NCBI GenBank assembly: GCA_016125075.1
Contig: WGMO01000014.1
Coordinates: forward strand, 1 to 64,000
DNA length: 64,000 nucleotides
Source of the DNA: Terrimonas sp.
GTDB taxonomy: Bacteria > Bacteroidota > Bacteroidia > Chitinophagales > Chitinophagaceae
Direction of reading: 5' to 3'
The notes under the pieces: generated by a model
Database searches by the model: none
The model's input: the letters and a program-made list of their open reading frames with translations, nothing else
What the model was told of the DNA's origin: nothing
Translations under genes and position numbers: made by a program
Part shown: one piece after another, positions 7,309 through 15,612 of the stretch
How positions within the stretch are numbered: position 1 is the first letter of the stretch
Layout: each line of letters begins with the position of its first letter

Positions 7309-8385
7309 ATGTCTCACGCACCAGAAAGAACCGAAAAGAACTGCCTGAACTGCGGTACCATCGTACAGGGGCGGTATTGTCATGTTTGCGGACAGGAAAA
7401 TATTGTGCCCAAAGAAAGTTTCTGGAGCCTGGTGATCCATTTTTTCTATGATATCACCCATTTTGACGGTAAATTTTTTCATAGCCTTAAATACCTGGTT
7501 TTCAGGCCTGGCTTTCTCTCAGCCGAATTTATGAAAGGCCGCAGGGCAACTTATCTGAACCCGGTCAGGATGTATGTTTTTACTTCCGCTTTTTTCTTCA
7601 TCATTTTCTTCACTTTTTTCAAAGCGGAAAATGCGATCAATTATACCGGCAACCAGGTATTACCCCTTGCCCAAAAGGATTCGGCAATGGCTTTTATTAG
7701 GAAGGAATTGCTGGACAAACCGAAAAGCAAGGAACTGCTCGATCAACTGAACCTCCTCCAGGATTCTACCAGGGAAGTTACTTGGATGGACCTGCGGGCA
7801 ATGGCGGGTGATTTGAACCTGATTTCATTTGGGGACGAGAAATACAGTTCGCGCAGGGAATATGATTCGCTGCAACAGGCCCTGCCAAAAAATAAAAGGC
7901 ATAGCTGGTTTAAACGGCAGTTGATCTACAAGGAGATCGAGATCAATGATAAATACCGTACCAGGCCCGAAGATGCCCTGAAAGAAGTTACCGAAGTGGT
8001 CCTGCACAAGTTGCCTTACCTCTTGTTTGTTTCCCTGCCTTTATTTGCACTGGTGCTGAAACTGCTCTATATAAGGAAGAAAAAATTCTATTACGCAGAT
8101 CATGCCATCTTTTCTGTGCACCATTATATCTTTAGTTTTCTTTTATTACTATTGATATTGGCCCTGAACAAACTTGATTCCACCACCGGTTTGGGGATCT
8201 TTAATTTCTTTATCGTGGTATTGGTCCTGGCCTGGTTTTTCTATCTCTATAAAGCCATGCGTAATTTTTACCAGCAGGGCAGGGGCAAGACGATCCTGAA
8301 ATTCCTGCTGCTCAATTTGTCGGCCCTTTTTATTAATGTCCTTTTATTACTGGCCTTCTTCTTTCTGAGTATTTTCTCTGTATAA
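7309..8385 (+). CDS. DUF3667 membrane protein
   Basis: 358 residues from the ATG at 7309 (MSHAPERTEKNC). An upstream in-frame start at 7246 would add 21 unlikely residues. The N-terminus carries a zinc ribbon with C12xxC15 and C24xxC27, followed by the amphipathic ITHFDGKFFHSLKYLVFRPG and the RATYLNPVRMYVF motif characteristic of DUF3667, a Bacteroidota-rich family of unknown function. Transmembrane helices lie at about 78-96 and as a cluster over 235-358. The central charged region is probably soluble. It is followed 10 bp later by mazG and may be cotranscribed with it. Confidence 0.85.
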   Translation: MSHAPERTEKNCLNCGTIVQGRYCHVCGQENIVPKESFWSLVIHFFYDITHFDGKFFHSLKYLVFRPGFLSAEFMKGRRATYLNPVRMYVFTSAFFFIIFFTFFKAENAINYTGNQVLPLAQKDSAMAFIRKELLDKPKSKELLDQLNLLQDSTREVTWMDLRAMAGDLNLISFGDEKYSSRREYDSLQQALPKNKRHSWFKRQLIYKEIEINDKYRTRPEDALKEVTEVVLHKLPYLLFVSLPLFALVLKLLYIRKKKFYYADHAIFSVHHYIFSFLLLLLILALNKLDSTTGLGIFNFFIVVLVLAWFFYLYKAMRNFYQQGRGKTILKFLLLNLSALFINVLLLLAFFFLSIFSV

Positions 8386-8395
8386 AACATACACC

Positions 8396-9169
8396 ATGGA
8401 CAAAGAACTGAGTGAACAATTCCTGCGGCTGGTTAAGATAATGGACGAACTGCGGGAACAATGCCCCTGGGATAAAAAACAAACGGTCCAGACTTTAAGG
8501 CAACTGACCATTGAAGAAACCTATGAACTGGCCGATGCCATAACGGAAGAAGACTGGAAGGGGATAAAAGAAGAGTTAGGCGACCTGTTGTTACATATTG
8601 TTTTTTATGCCAGGATCGGAAAAGAGAAAGGGCAGTTTACCCTGGATGAGGTTATCAGTTCCATCTGCGATAAGCTGGTATCCAGGCACCCGCATATTTA
8701 TGGTGATGTGAAAGTGGCCGATGAAGAAGAAGTGAAAAAGAACTGGGAAAAACTAAAACTCAAGGAAGGAAAGAAATCGGTTCTGGGGGGCGTGCCCGCC
8801 TCCTTACCGGCAACGGTCAAGGCCATGCGGTTGCAGGAAAAAGCGCGGCAGGTGGGTTTTGAATGGGAAAACAAGGACCAGGTTTGGGAGAAGGTAGAAG
8901 AAGAGATCCGGGAATTGAAAGAAACAGTGGCCGAAGGGGATCAGCAAGGTTCCGAGGAGGAATTTGGCGATCTCGTCTTCTCGCTGATCAATTATGCACG
9001 GTTTTTGCAGATCGATGCCGAGAATGCCCTCGAACGGACCAATAAGAAATTCATCAAACGGTTTACGGGCATGGAACAGATCGCCCTTGAAAAGGGGAAG
9101 GACCTCTCCCGGATGAGCCTTGGCGAAATGGATGCCATCTGGGAGGAAATAAAAAAACAGTCAAGCTGA
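8396..9169 (+). CDS. mazG: Nucleoside triphosphate pyrophosphohydrolase MazG
   Basis: 257 residues with the two tandem MazG domains of the long-form enzyme. The N-terminal domain has RLVKIMDELREQCPWDKKQT and EETYELADAI, EELGDLLLHIVFYA (the ExxED-like metal site). The C-terminal domain has EEIRELKETV and EEFGDLVFSLINYARF. It hydrolyses NTPs and non-canonical dNTPs to monophosphate and pyrophosphate and so clears damaged nucleotides in the cytosol. The length matches the family. Its stop is one base before the TTG start of the large kinase, so the two genes are very probably translationally coupled. Confidence 0.93.
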   Translation: MDKELSEQFLRLVKIMDELREQCPWDKKQTVQTLRQLTIEETYELADAITEEDWKGIKEELGDLLLHIVFYARIGKEKGQFTLDEVISSICDKLVSRHPHIYGDVKVADEEEVKKNWEKLKLKEGKKSVLGGVPASLPATVKAMRLQEKARQVGFEWENKDQVWEKVEEEIRELKETVAEGDQQGSEEEFGDLVFSLINYARFLQIDAENALERTNKKFIKRFTGMEQIALEKGKDLSRMSLGEMDAIWEEIKKQSS

Positions 9170-9170
9170 T

Positions 9171-12100
9171 TTGAAAACCACCACCGATCATATTTTTTCG
9201 AAATGGCGTTATCTGCCCCTGGTTTCCCTGCTGTTGTTCATCGTCTCCTATTTTCTGAGTTCCAGTATTTCAGATAAATCCGCCGTGGCGAAGGAGCGGA
9301 AAAAGCTCGAAAATTTTATCGGCACCCAGCAAAAGGATTTTGAAGATTTTCTCCAGGACACTTCTTTTATCAATAAACTCTCCGTCAACCAGGAGCAATT
9401 GCAGGACCTGCTGGTCACGGCCGGTAAAAAATATGGCATCTACCTGTTCCGGGAACACCGCTATGCGGCACCCGAGATGGCATTCTGGAACACCCAACAG
9501 GTAACACCCCCCGAAGATTTCCATGCCTTACCCGATGGCGAGTATTTCAAACACTTATCCAATGGATATTATGTTTGCATGAAGCGCACCCTGAATGTCG
9601 GCGAACGCCATATCCTTGCCTATTCGCTGATACCGGTGCGCTATGAATATTTTGTGGAAACCGATTATCTCCCCGGCGAATTCATCACCGGCAAGATCGC
9701 CGATGCGCGGATCAATATTGTCAACAGCCCGACCAATTACCCGGTCCATTCTATTTCCGGCGGTATTCTTTTTTATGTTGATAAGAAAACGGCCCCGGCG
9801 ATTTCGGAGAATGCAGGGCTCGTGATCATCTTACGTCTTATCGCGGTCGCCTTATTGCTTTTATTCATTTACCTGATGACCGAAAGGGTTTCGGCGAAGA
9901 AAGGAATATGGTGGGGCATCCTGCTCATCACCGGTTCACTGGTGCTGCTCCGCCTGGCCAGTTATTACCTGCCCTTTCCCTTTAGCCTGCGGCAGTTCGC
10001 CCTTTTTGACCCGGCCACCTATGCGTCTAATACCATGATGAAATCGCTGGGCGATTTCCTGATCAATTCAATTTTGTTCTGGTGGATCGCTGTGTTTACC
10101 TGGTCCAAGGTGGGGGAGCGGAAACTCGAACTCTCCTTCCTGAGCAAGGGCCTCCGGCAGCTGCTGGCAGTATTGAGTATTGTTGTCCTGGTATTTTTGA
10201 CCTTCCTCATTGCCAACCTGATCCGCGGGCTGGTGGCGGATTCACAGATATCCTTCAACGTCACCGATTTTTTCAGCCTGGATGAGAACAGTGTGATCGG
10301 TTTTGTGATCCTGGCGGCTATTTCACTAGGATACTATTATTTTTCCAAGCTGTTGTTCAAGGTCATCAACCTGGTGTTCAAAGGACAGTTGTTTATCATT
10401 GGCCTGGTCACTTCCTTTACCGGTCTCCTGTACCTGACCCTGAATTTCGGCACGCCGCTTACCCGTTTCTACCTCATGGTATTGCTCTGGGTACTCGGTT
10501 ATTCCTGGTTGCTGAACCGGTCCGATCTGCTGATCAACCGTTTCAAGGTCAGTATTGCGGGAGTCCTGTTCTGGATTTTCACCTTCTCTCTTTCCAATGC
10601 CATCATCATCATCAGTGAAAATGCGAGAAAGGAATACGAAACAAGAAAAGTGCTGGCCCAAAGGATTTCAATACAATCGGACCCCACCACGGAACGACAG
10701 CTCAGTATCGCGCTGACCTATATCGACAGCGGTTTCCTGTACCAGAATTTTCACCGCTTCTTTAATGAATATGAAAATGTGTACCTGCGCGACAGCATCC
10801 TCAAGAGCAGCGGTTACCTGAATAAATATGATACCCGCCTCTTCGTCTTTGATGCCAATGGAAAGGGGCTCTACAATGAACAGCCCGAATCCTACAATAC
10901 CCTCAACACGATCTTCACCGTCCAGGCCAAACCCACCAATACCCCCGGTTTCTATTATTATGAAACTTCCTACGACCGGTTTACCTATATCATCAAAAGG
11001 ACGGTAATGGACACCCTGAACCACCTGATCGGTGCCATGTTCATCGTGTCCAACCCCAAACAGTACAGCACGGATGCGCTGTACCCCGAACTATTCAGGC
11101 AGAAGAACTTCAACGATTTCACCAATTATCCCACCTATTCCTATGCGGTGTACAAGAACAGGAACCTGGTGAGCCCCTTCAACAAATACCCCTTTGCTAC
11201 CTCCCTTACGGATAAGGATATCCCAAAAGAAGAATACGTGAACCGGACCAATGGCGATTATGACGAGCTCTGGTACCGGGCCGGGGCAGAAAAAGTGGTG
11301 GTGATCGTCAAGAAACGCGATTCCTTTATTGAAGCGATCACGCTGTTCTCCTATATCTTCTGTGCCTTCCTGTTCATGGTGAGCCTCCTGCGCCTGATCT
11401 CGCTGGTGATCATTGCGGGATACAAGCGGAAGAACCTGAAAAGCATTTTCCAGCTCAATATCCGTTCACAGGTGCACAGCATCGTGATCCTGATCAGCCT
11501 GATCTCCTTTATCGTGATCGGTTTTGCGACTATCCGTTTTTTCATCAACCGTTTTGAGCGGAACAACAGTGATAAACTGAGCCGCACCATGGGCATCATG
11601 CTGCGGGAGATGCAGAAACGCCTGGCCGACCATATGACCTTTGATGACCAGTTATCGATCAATGATTCCCTGTCCAATGGTGATATCCAGAAACTGGTGG
11701 AGGAAGTGGCCGAGATCCATAACGTGGATGTTAATGTCTATGACCTGCGGGGCAACCTGGCGGTATCCTCCCAGCCCCTGGTGTATAATGAGGGGTTCCT
11801 GAGCAAGAAGATGGAACCAGTGGCTTATTACCACCTCAATCGGCTTAAACAGATACCCTATGTACAGCGGGAAAAAATGGGAGGGCTTTCCTATTCGAGC
11901 ATATACGCTCCCGTTAGGAGCGAGGAGGGCAGGGTGGAGTCCTATCTCAATATCCCTTATTTCCTGTCTCAACGCGAGCTGAACCAGGAGATTTCGAACT
12001 TCCTCGTCACCATCATCAACCTGAATGCCTTTATCTTCCTCATCGCGGGTGCCATTGCCCTGGTCATCACCAACCGGATCACGCGTTCCTTCCTCCTGAT

Positions 12101-12917
12101 CAGCGAAAGGATGCAGGAGATCAACCTGGGCAAGACCAATGAAGAGATCGACTGGAAAAGGGATGATGAGATCGGCGGGCTGGTGAAGGAATATAACAAG
12201 ATGGTGAAGAAACTGGAAGAAAGTGCCCAGGCCCTGGCCAAGAGCGAGCGGGAAGGTGCCTGGCGCGAGATGGCCCGGCAGGTGGCGCATGAAATCAAAA
12301 ACCCGCTCACGCCCATGAAACTGAGTATCCAGTACCTGCAGAAATCCATCGATAACAATGCGACAAATGTCAAGGAACTTTCTTCAAGCGTGGCAAAGAC
12401 ACTGGTAGAGCAGATCGACCACCTTTCGAAGATCGCTGCAGATTTTTCGCAGTTCGCCAATATCGGCAACCTGAATATTGAATACTTTGATCTCCATGAA
12501 GTGATCGGGTCCCTGGCTGACCTCTACAGTACAAACAAGGATGTGGACATCGTTTGGAAGAAAGCCGAAGGCAAGATGCTGGTCAAGGCTGACCGCACAC
12601 AAATGAACCGGCTCTTCACCAACCTTTTTCAAAATGCAATTGAAGCCAGTAAGATGAACGGGGTGGCCAGGATCAGTATTGCAGAAAGCATGCAACTGGG
12701 TATGGGCACCGTGAGCATCACCGATAACGGCGAAGGCATACCCGAAGAAATGCAGTCGAGGATCTTTATGCCGAATTTCACCACCAAGTCTTCGGGCACG
12801 GGTTTAGGACTGGCCATGTGTAAAAGTATTATTGAACAGGTGAATGGCAGCATCTGGTTTGAGACCGCACCGGGAAAAGGATCGACCTTCCATGTGGAGA
12901 TACCCCTGCTCTACTGA
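9171..12917 (+). CDS. Very large NtrY-like membrane histidine kinase
   Basis: 1248 residues starting at a TTG directly after the mazG stop. Multiple transmembrane helices lie in the first 480 residues: one near 15, about seven between 215 and 330, and more between 370 and 475. A long extracytoplasmic region covers about 490-720, with further helices near 730, 770 and 960. Then come a HAMP segment (TNRITRSFLLISERMQEINL), the His motif ARQVAHEIKNPLTPMKLS with His1040, and an ATP-binding domain with LFQNAIEA, DNGEGIPEEM and SSGTGLGLAMCKSI. The HEIKNPLTP box is typical of NtrY-type kinases, but no response regulator is adjacent. It is about 1.5-2 times longer than usual NtrY. The signal is unknown. 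Confidence 0.88.
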   Translation: MKTTTDHIFSKWRYLPLVSLLLFIVSYFLSSSISDKSAVAKERKKLENFIGTQQKDFEDFLQDTSFINKLSVNQEQLQDLLVTAGKKYGIYLFREHRYAAPEMAFWNTQQVTPPEDFHALPDGEYFKHLSNGYYVCMKRTLNVGERHILAYSLIPVRYEYFVETDYLPGEFITGKIADARINIVNSPTNYPVHSISGGILFYVDKKTAPAISENAGLVIILRLIAVALLLLFIYLMTERVSAKKGIWWGILLITGSLVLLRLASYYLPFPFSLRQFALFDPATYASNTMMKSLGDFLINSILFWWIAVFTWSKVGERKLELSFLSKGLRQLLAVLSIVVLVFLTFLIANLIRGLVADSQISFNVTDFFSLDENSVIGFVILAAISLGYYYFSKLLFKVINLVFKGQLFIIGLVTSFTGLLYLTLNFGTPLTRFYLMVLLWVLGYSWLLNRSDLLINRFKVSIAGVLFWIFTFSLSNAIIIISENARKEYETRKVLAQRISIQSDPTTERQLSIALTYIDSGFLYQNFHRFFNEYENVYLRDSILKSSGYLNKYDTRLFVFDANGKGLYNEQPESYNTLNTIFTVQAKPTNTPGFYYYETSYDRFTYIIKRTVMDTLNHLIGAMFIVSNPKQYSTDALYPELFRQKNFNDFTNYPTYSYAVYKNRNLVSPFNKYPFATSLTDKDIPKEEYVNRTNGDYDELWYRAGAEKVVVIVKKRDSFIEAITLFSYIFCAFLFMVSLLRLISLVIIAGYKRKNLKSIFQLNIRSQVHSIVILISLISFIVIGFATIRFFINRFERNNSDKLSRTMGIMLREMQKRLADHMTFDDQLSINDSLSNGDIQKLVEEVAEIHNVDVNVYDLRGNLAVSSQPLVYNEGFLSKKMEPVAYYHLNRLKQIPYVQREKMGGLSYSSIYAPVRSEEGRVESYLNIPYFLSQRELNQEISNFLVTIINLNAFIFLIAGAIALVITNRITRSFLLISERMQEINLGKTNEEIDWKRDDEIGGLVKEYNKMVKKLEESAQALAKSEREGAWREMARQVAHEIKNPLTPMKLSIQYLQKSIDNNATNVKELSSSVAKTLVEQIDHLSKIAADFSQFANIGNLNIEYFDLHEVIGSLADLYSTNKDVDIVWKKAEGKMLVKADRTQMNRLFTNLFQNAIEASKMNGVARISIAESMQLGMGTVSITDNGEGIPEEMQSRIFMPNFTTKSSGTGLGLAMCKSIIEQVNGSIWFETAPGKGSTFHVEIPLLY

Positions 12918-12924
12918 TCAGCCA

Positions 12925-14598
12925 TTATTTTTTCAAAGATTCCAGGTAAGCTTCGAATGCGGCTAATGAAAAACTGCTCAGGTTTTTTTCTTTGGTCAGT
13001 CCGCCTTTTTGTGCAGCCAGCACACCATAGCGGATATCATCAAAACCTTCCAGGGCATGTGCATCGGGATCGATGGAGAGCAGGGCACCCTGTTCAAGGG
13101 CATATTCGATCCAGCGCCAGTCCATATCCAGTCTTCGCGGGTGGGCATTGATCTCGATCACCACATTGTTTTCGATACAGGCCGCGATGATCTTTTTATG
13201 ATCGACCGGGTAACCGTTACGGCTCAGCAGGAGACGGCCCGTCATATGCCCGAGTATGGTGACGGCCGGATGGCTGATCGCTTTCAATAGTCGCATCATC
13301 GCTTTTTCTTCTGTCATCTGCAGGTTGCTGTGTACCGATGCGATCACGAGGTCAAAGCTGGAAAGGATACCATCCTCATAATCCATCGACCCGTCATTCA
13401 AAATATCACACTCGATGCTTTTGAAAATTTTAAAAGGGGCGAATTGCTGGTTCAGCGCATCGATCTGGTGATGTTGTTCCCGGATCCTTTCCACCGAAAG
13501 ACCATTGGCATAAGCGGCTGCCTTTGAGTGGTCGGAGATGACAAGGTATTCAAGATTTCTCCGGATACATTCCTGCGCCATCTCTTCAAGGGTATTGCTG
13601 CCATCGCTCCAGTTGCTATGGCTGTGAATGATGGCTTTGATATCCTCCACCTGTATCAGTTGGGGTATATTGTTGTTTTTTGCTTTTTCAAGGATGGAAG
13701 GAGATTCTCTCAGGCAGGGCGCGATGTATTCGATACCAGCCTTTTCAAAAACGATGGCATCATCGGCACTGTTGCCTGTTCCGAAATCCACGGTGGGAAA
13801 TGCTTCGGTAAATCCCTGCAGGAAGGGAGCTGATCCCGTGGTCATGAACAGTTTTTTGGTCAGTGGCTCCTTACCCGTATACAAGCGAAGCCGTAAACCG
13901 TTTTGCAGTTTGTATAAAAGTCCCTGTGCCGATTCTTCGAGTAATTCGGGAGGATGGGCGGTCAGGAATTTTGGACGGATCTTTTCATTCTCTTCCCCGA
14001 TGATAAATTCCAGTTCCGTGATCACGGGTTCCTGGCGGCGGTAGGCACCCGTCACCGCAACGGGAACACCGGGGAATAATTTTTCAAGATAGTTGTTGAT
14101 CTGCGGAAAGACCTCTTCCACCTGTGCATACAGGAAATTGCCCTGGTTCAGCAGGAAGAACTCGATGGCTTCCTGTACATTCTTTTGTGTCTTTTCCCCA
14201 AAGCCTTTGAAACGGGTCAGCCGGTTTTCATTACAGGCATAGAGCAGTTCACCGACCGACTCGATCCCCATTTCTTTCCAGATCACATTGATCTTTTTAG
14301 GGCCCAGTCCTTTGATCTGGAGCATGTCAATGACCCCGGGAGGTGTTTTGGCGATATATTCTTCCAGGACCGCGAGTTGGCCGGTCTCCAGCATTTCCTG
14401 CACTTTTTGTCCCACGCTTTCGCCGATGCCTTTGATCGAGGATAATTTTGCGGAGTCAACGGTATGCAGTTGCTGGGGCAGCTTATCGATATTGAAAGCG
14501 GCGATCGAATAGGTTCTTGTCTTGAAACTGTTCTCCCCGTGGATATCCATGAGTTTGGAGAGGAGGGAAAAATATTCGGCGATGGTGGCATTGTCCAT
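12925..14598 (-). CDS. PolX-family protein with altered polymerase site and intact PHP domain
   Basis: 557 residues in bacterial PolX layout: helix-hairpin-helix repeats (about 50-150, IKGIGESVG, IKGLGPKKI, FKGFGEKTQ), a pol-beta-like nucleotidyltransferase domain (about 155-300) and a C-terminal PHP domain (about 322-557). The PHP metal ligands look complete: HSHS at 325-328, SDHS, the ECD region, SVHSN, and DPDAH. In the polymerase domain GAYRR (184-188) is kept, but the two metal Asp are Glu195 and Glu197 (TELEF) and the third Asp is replaced near Arg236 (GLRLRL). It is therefore probably a 3'-5' exonuclease or phosphoesterase in base-excision repair without synthesis activity. It converges on the kinase gene with 7 bp between stops. 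Confidence 0.88.
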   Translation of the reverse strand: MDNATIAEYFSLLSKLMDIHGENSFKTRTYSIAAFNIDKLPQQLHTVDSAKLSSIKGIGESVGQKVQEMLETGQLAVLEEYIAKTPPGVIDMLQIKGLGPKKINVIWKEMGIESVGELLYACNENRLTRFKGFGEKTQKNVQEAIEFFLLNQGNFLYAQVEEVFPQINNYLEKLFPGVPVAVTGAYRRQEPVITELEFIIGEENEKIRPKFLTAHPPELLEESAQGLLYKLQNGLRLRLYTGKEPLTKKLFMTTGSAPFLQGFTEAFPTVDFGTGNSADDAIVFEKAGIEYIAPCLRESPSILEKAKNNNIPQLIQVEDIKAIIHSHSNWSDGSNTLEEMAQECIRRNLEYLVISDHSKAAAYANGLSVERIREQHHQIDALNQQFAPFKIFKSIECDILNDGSMDYEDGILSSFDLVIASVHSNLQMTEEKAMMRLLKAISHPAVTILGHMTGRLLLSRNGYPVDHKKIIAACIENNVVIEINAHPRRLDMDWRWIEYALEQGALLSIDPDAHALEGFDDIRYGVLAAQKGGLTKEKNLSSFSLAAFEAYLESLKK

Positions 14599-14615
14599 GG
14601 CTGCAAGATAATACG

Positions 14616-14643
14616 AAAAAAAAGTCCCCCGAAAACGGGGGAC
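14616..14643 (-). terminator. Intrinsic terminator of the Lys/Ala-rich protein gene
   Basis: On the minus strand a perfect 8-bp stem (GTCCCCCG / CGGGGGAC, TTTT loop) is followed by eight T. It ends transcription from the small basic gene just before polX. Confidence 0.9.
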
Positions 14644-14667
14644 TCTATGAAATTTGAAATAATTCTC

Positions 14668-14781
14668 TTACTTCTTTTTAGCGGCTTTCTTCTTAGCTGC
14701 TTTTTTCTTTGGAGCTGCTTTTTTAGCTGCTTTCTTTTTAGGAGCTGCTTTTTTCTTAGCTGCTTTTTTCTTTGTTGCCAT
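14668..14781 (-). CDS. Lys/Ala-rich histone H1-like mini-protein
   Basis: A 37-residue protein made almost only of Lys, Ala and Pro, starting MATKKKAAKKKAAPKKK and continuing in KKKAA/KKAAP units. Such tails resemble the C-terminus of eukaryotic histone H1 and bacterial Hc1/AlgP-like proteins and should bind nucleic acid through charge. Bacteroidota often encode similar tiny KKAA-rich proteins. It has its own terminator immediately downstream. The reading frame is clean, with ATG and TAA. Its role is unknown; DNA compaction or RNA binding are guesses. It precedes polX on the same strand and lies downstream of rpmA. Confidence 0.75.
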   Translation of the reverse strand: MATKKKAAKKKAAPKKKAAKKAAPKKKAAKKKAAKKK

Positions 14782-14869
14782 TTTTTTGAATTTAAGGTTA
14801 GTAAAAAAACTTATCGACAGTAAAAATATAAACAATTTTTATACTGCCAAAAATTTTTTCCACAAATTA

Positions 14870-15133
14870 TTAAGCAGTCTCCACCGCGTTAACAGAAACA
14901 AATGTCCTGTTATTCCTTCCTTTTTTAAATTCAACGAGGCCATCTGCCAATGCAAACAAAGAAAAATCTTTTCCTACACCAACGTTTTTACCAGGATGAT
15001 AAACAGTTCCACGCTGGCGAACGATGATGTTTCCGGAGGTAGCGGGCTGCCCGCCAAAAATTTTTACACCCAGACGTTTGCTCTGTGAGTCCCGTCCGTT
15101 CTTTACACTTCCTTCTCCTTTTTTATGTGCCAT
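14870..15133 (-). CDS. rpmA: 50S ribosomal protein L27
   Basis: 87 residues, matching the usual length. It begins [20 protein letters not shown], the conserved N-terminus that reaches toward the peptidyl transferase centre; there is no Firmicutes-type N-terminal extension. [20 protein letters not shown] is the family core. It lies 29 bp after rplU in the usual L21-L27 operon and shares the promoter upstream of rplU. Confidence 0.98.
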   Translation of the reverse strand: MAHKKGEGSVKNGRDSQSKRLGVKIFGGQPATSGNIIVRQRGTVYHPGKNVGVGKDFSLFALADGLVEFKKGRNNRTFVSVNAVETA

Positions 15134-15162
15134 GAGAAAATGGTTTAGATTTTTTCAGTTAA

Positions 15163-15465
15163 TTACTTGATGTCTTTGATCATGATCTGCGTATACTGGG
15201 TGCGATGACCATGCAGCTTACGGAAACCTTTTCTTCTTTTTTGTTTGTAAGCGATCACCTTGTCACCTTTTACGTGATCCAGGATCTCGGCTTTCACTTT
15301 TGCTTTCACGGCACTGCCGATCGTGAGGGTGCCATCGGCATCCACCAACAATACATCAGCGAATTCTACTTTATCACCGGCGTTTCCTTCGAGGTGGGGA
15401 ACGTACAAAGTTTGATCTTTTTCAACTTTGAATTGCTGGCCGGCTATTTTTACTACTGCAAACAT
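15163..15465 (-). CDS. rplU: 50S ribosomal protein L21
   Basis: 100 residues, matching the family. It starts MFAVVKIAGQQFKVEKDQTL and ends with KQKRRKGFRKLHGHRTQYTQ, the basic 23S rRNA-binding segment near the conserved GHRQ-type motif. It is the first gene of the rplU-rpmA operon. Confidence 0.98.
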   Translation of the reverse strand: MFAVVKIAGQQFKVEKDQTLYVPHLEGNAGDKVEFADVLLVDADGTLTIGSAVKAKVKAEILDHVKGDKVIAYKQKRRKGFRKLHGHRTQYTQIMIKDIK

Positions 15466-15486
15466 ATCATACCAAAATTAGGACGG

Positions 15487-15517
15487 CAAAGGTAAGGCTA
15501 AATTCTATACCGGCAAA
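15487..15517 (-). promoter_or_regulatory. Bacteroidota-type promoter of rplU-rpmA
   Basis: On the minus strand TTTG (15514-15517), then 19 bases, then TACCTTTG (15487-15494) match the Bacteroidota sigma-ABfr consensus TTTG-N19-TAnnTTTG. The -7 box lies 21 bp before the rplU ATG. Confidence 0.75.
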
Positions 15518-15552
15518 CAGAAGATCAAAGATTTATGGCATAAATTTAACCC

Positions 15553-15580
15553 TTTGCTAAATCGTCATCCTTTATATTTG
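15553..15580 (+). promoter_or_regulatory. Probable promoter of the GH3-type gene
   Basis: TATATTTG at 15573-15580 matches the -7 consensus. TTTG at 15553-15556 is a possible -33 box, though the 16-base spacer is short. The ATG follows 32 bp later. Confidence 0.55.
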
Positions 15581-15612
15581 TAGGCCTTTATCGCCTGCCA
15601 TTCAGATAAACC

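Noticed and set aside
11652-12290. 212-codon minus-strand open frame
   Set aside because: Antisense shadow of the large kinase gene with no supporting features.
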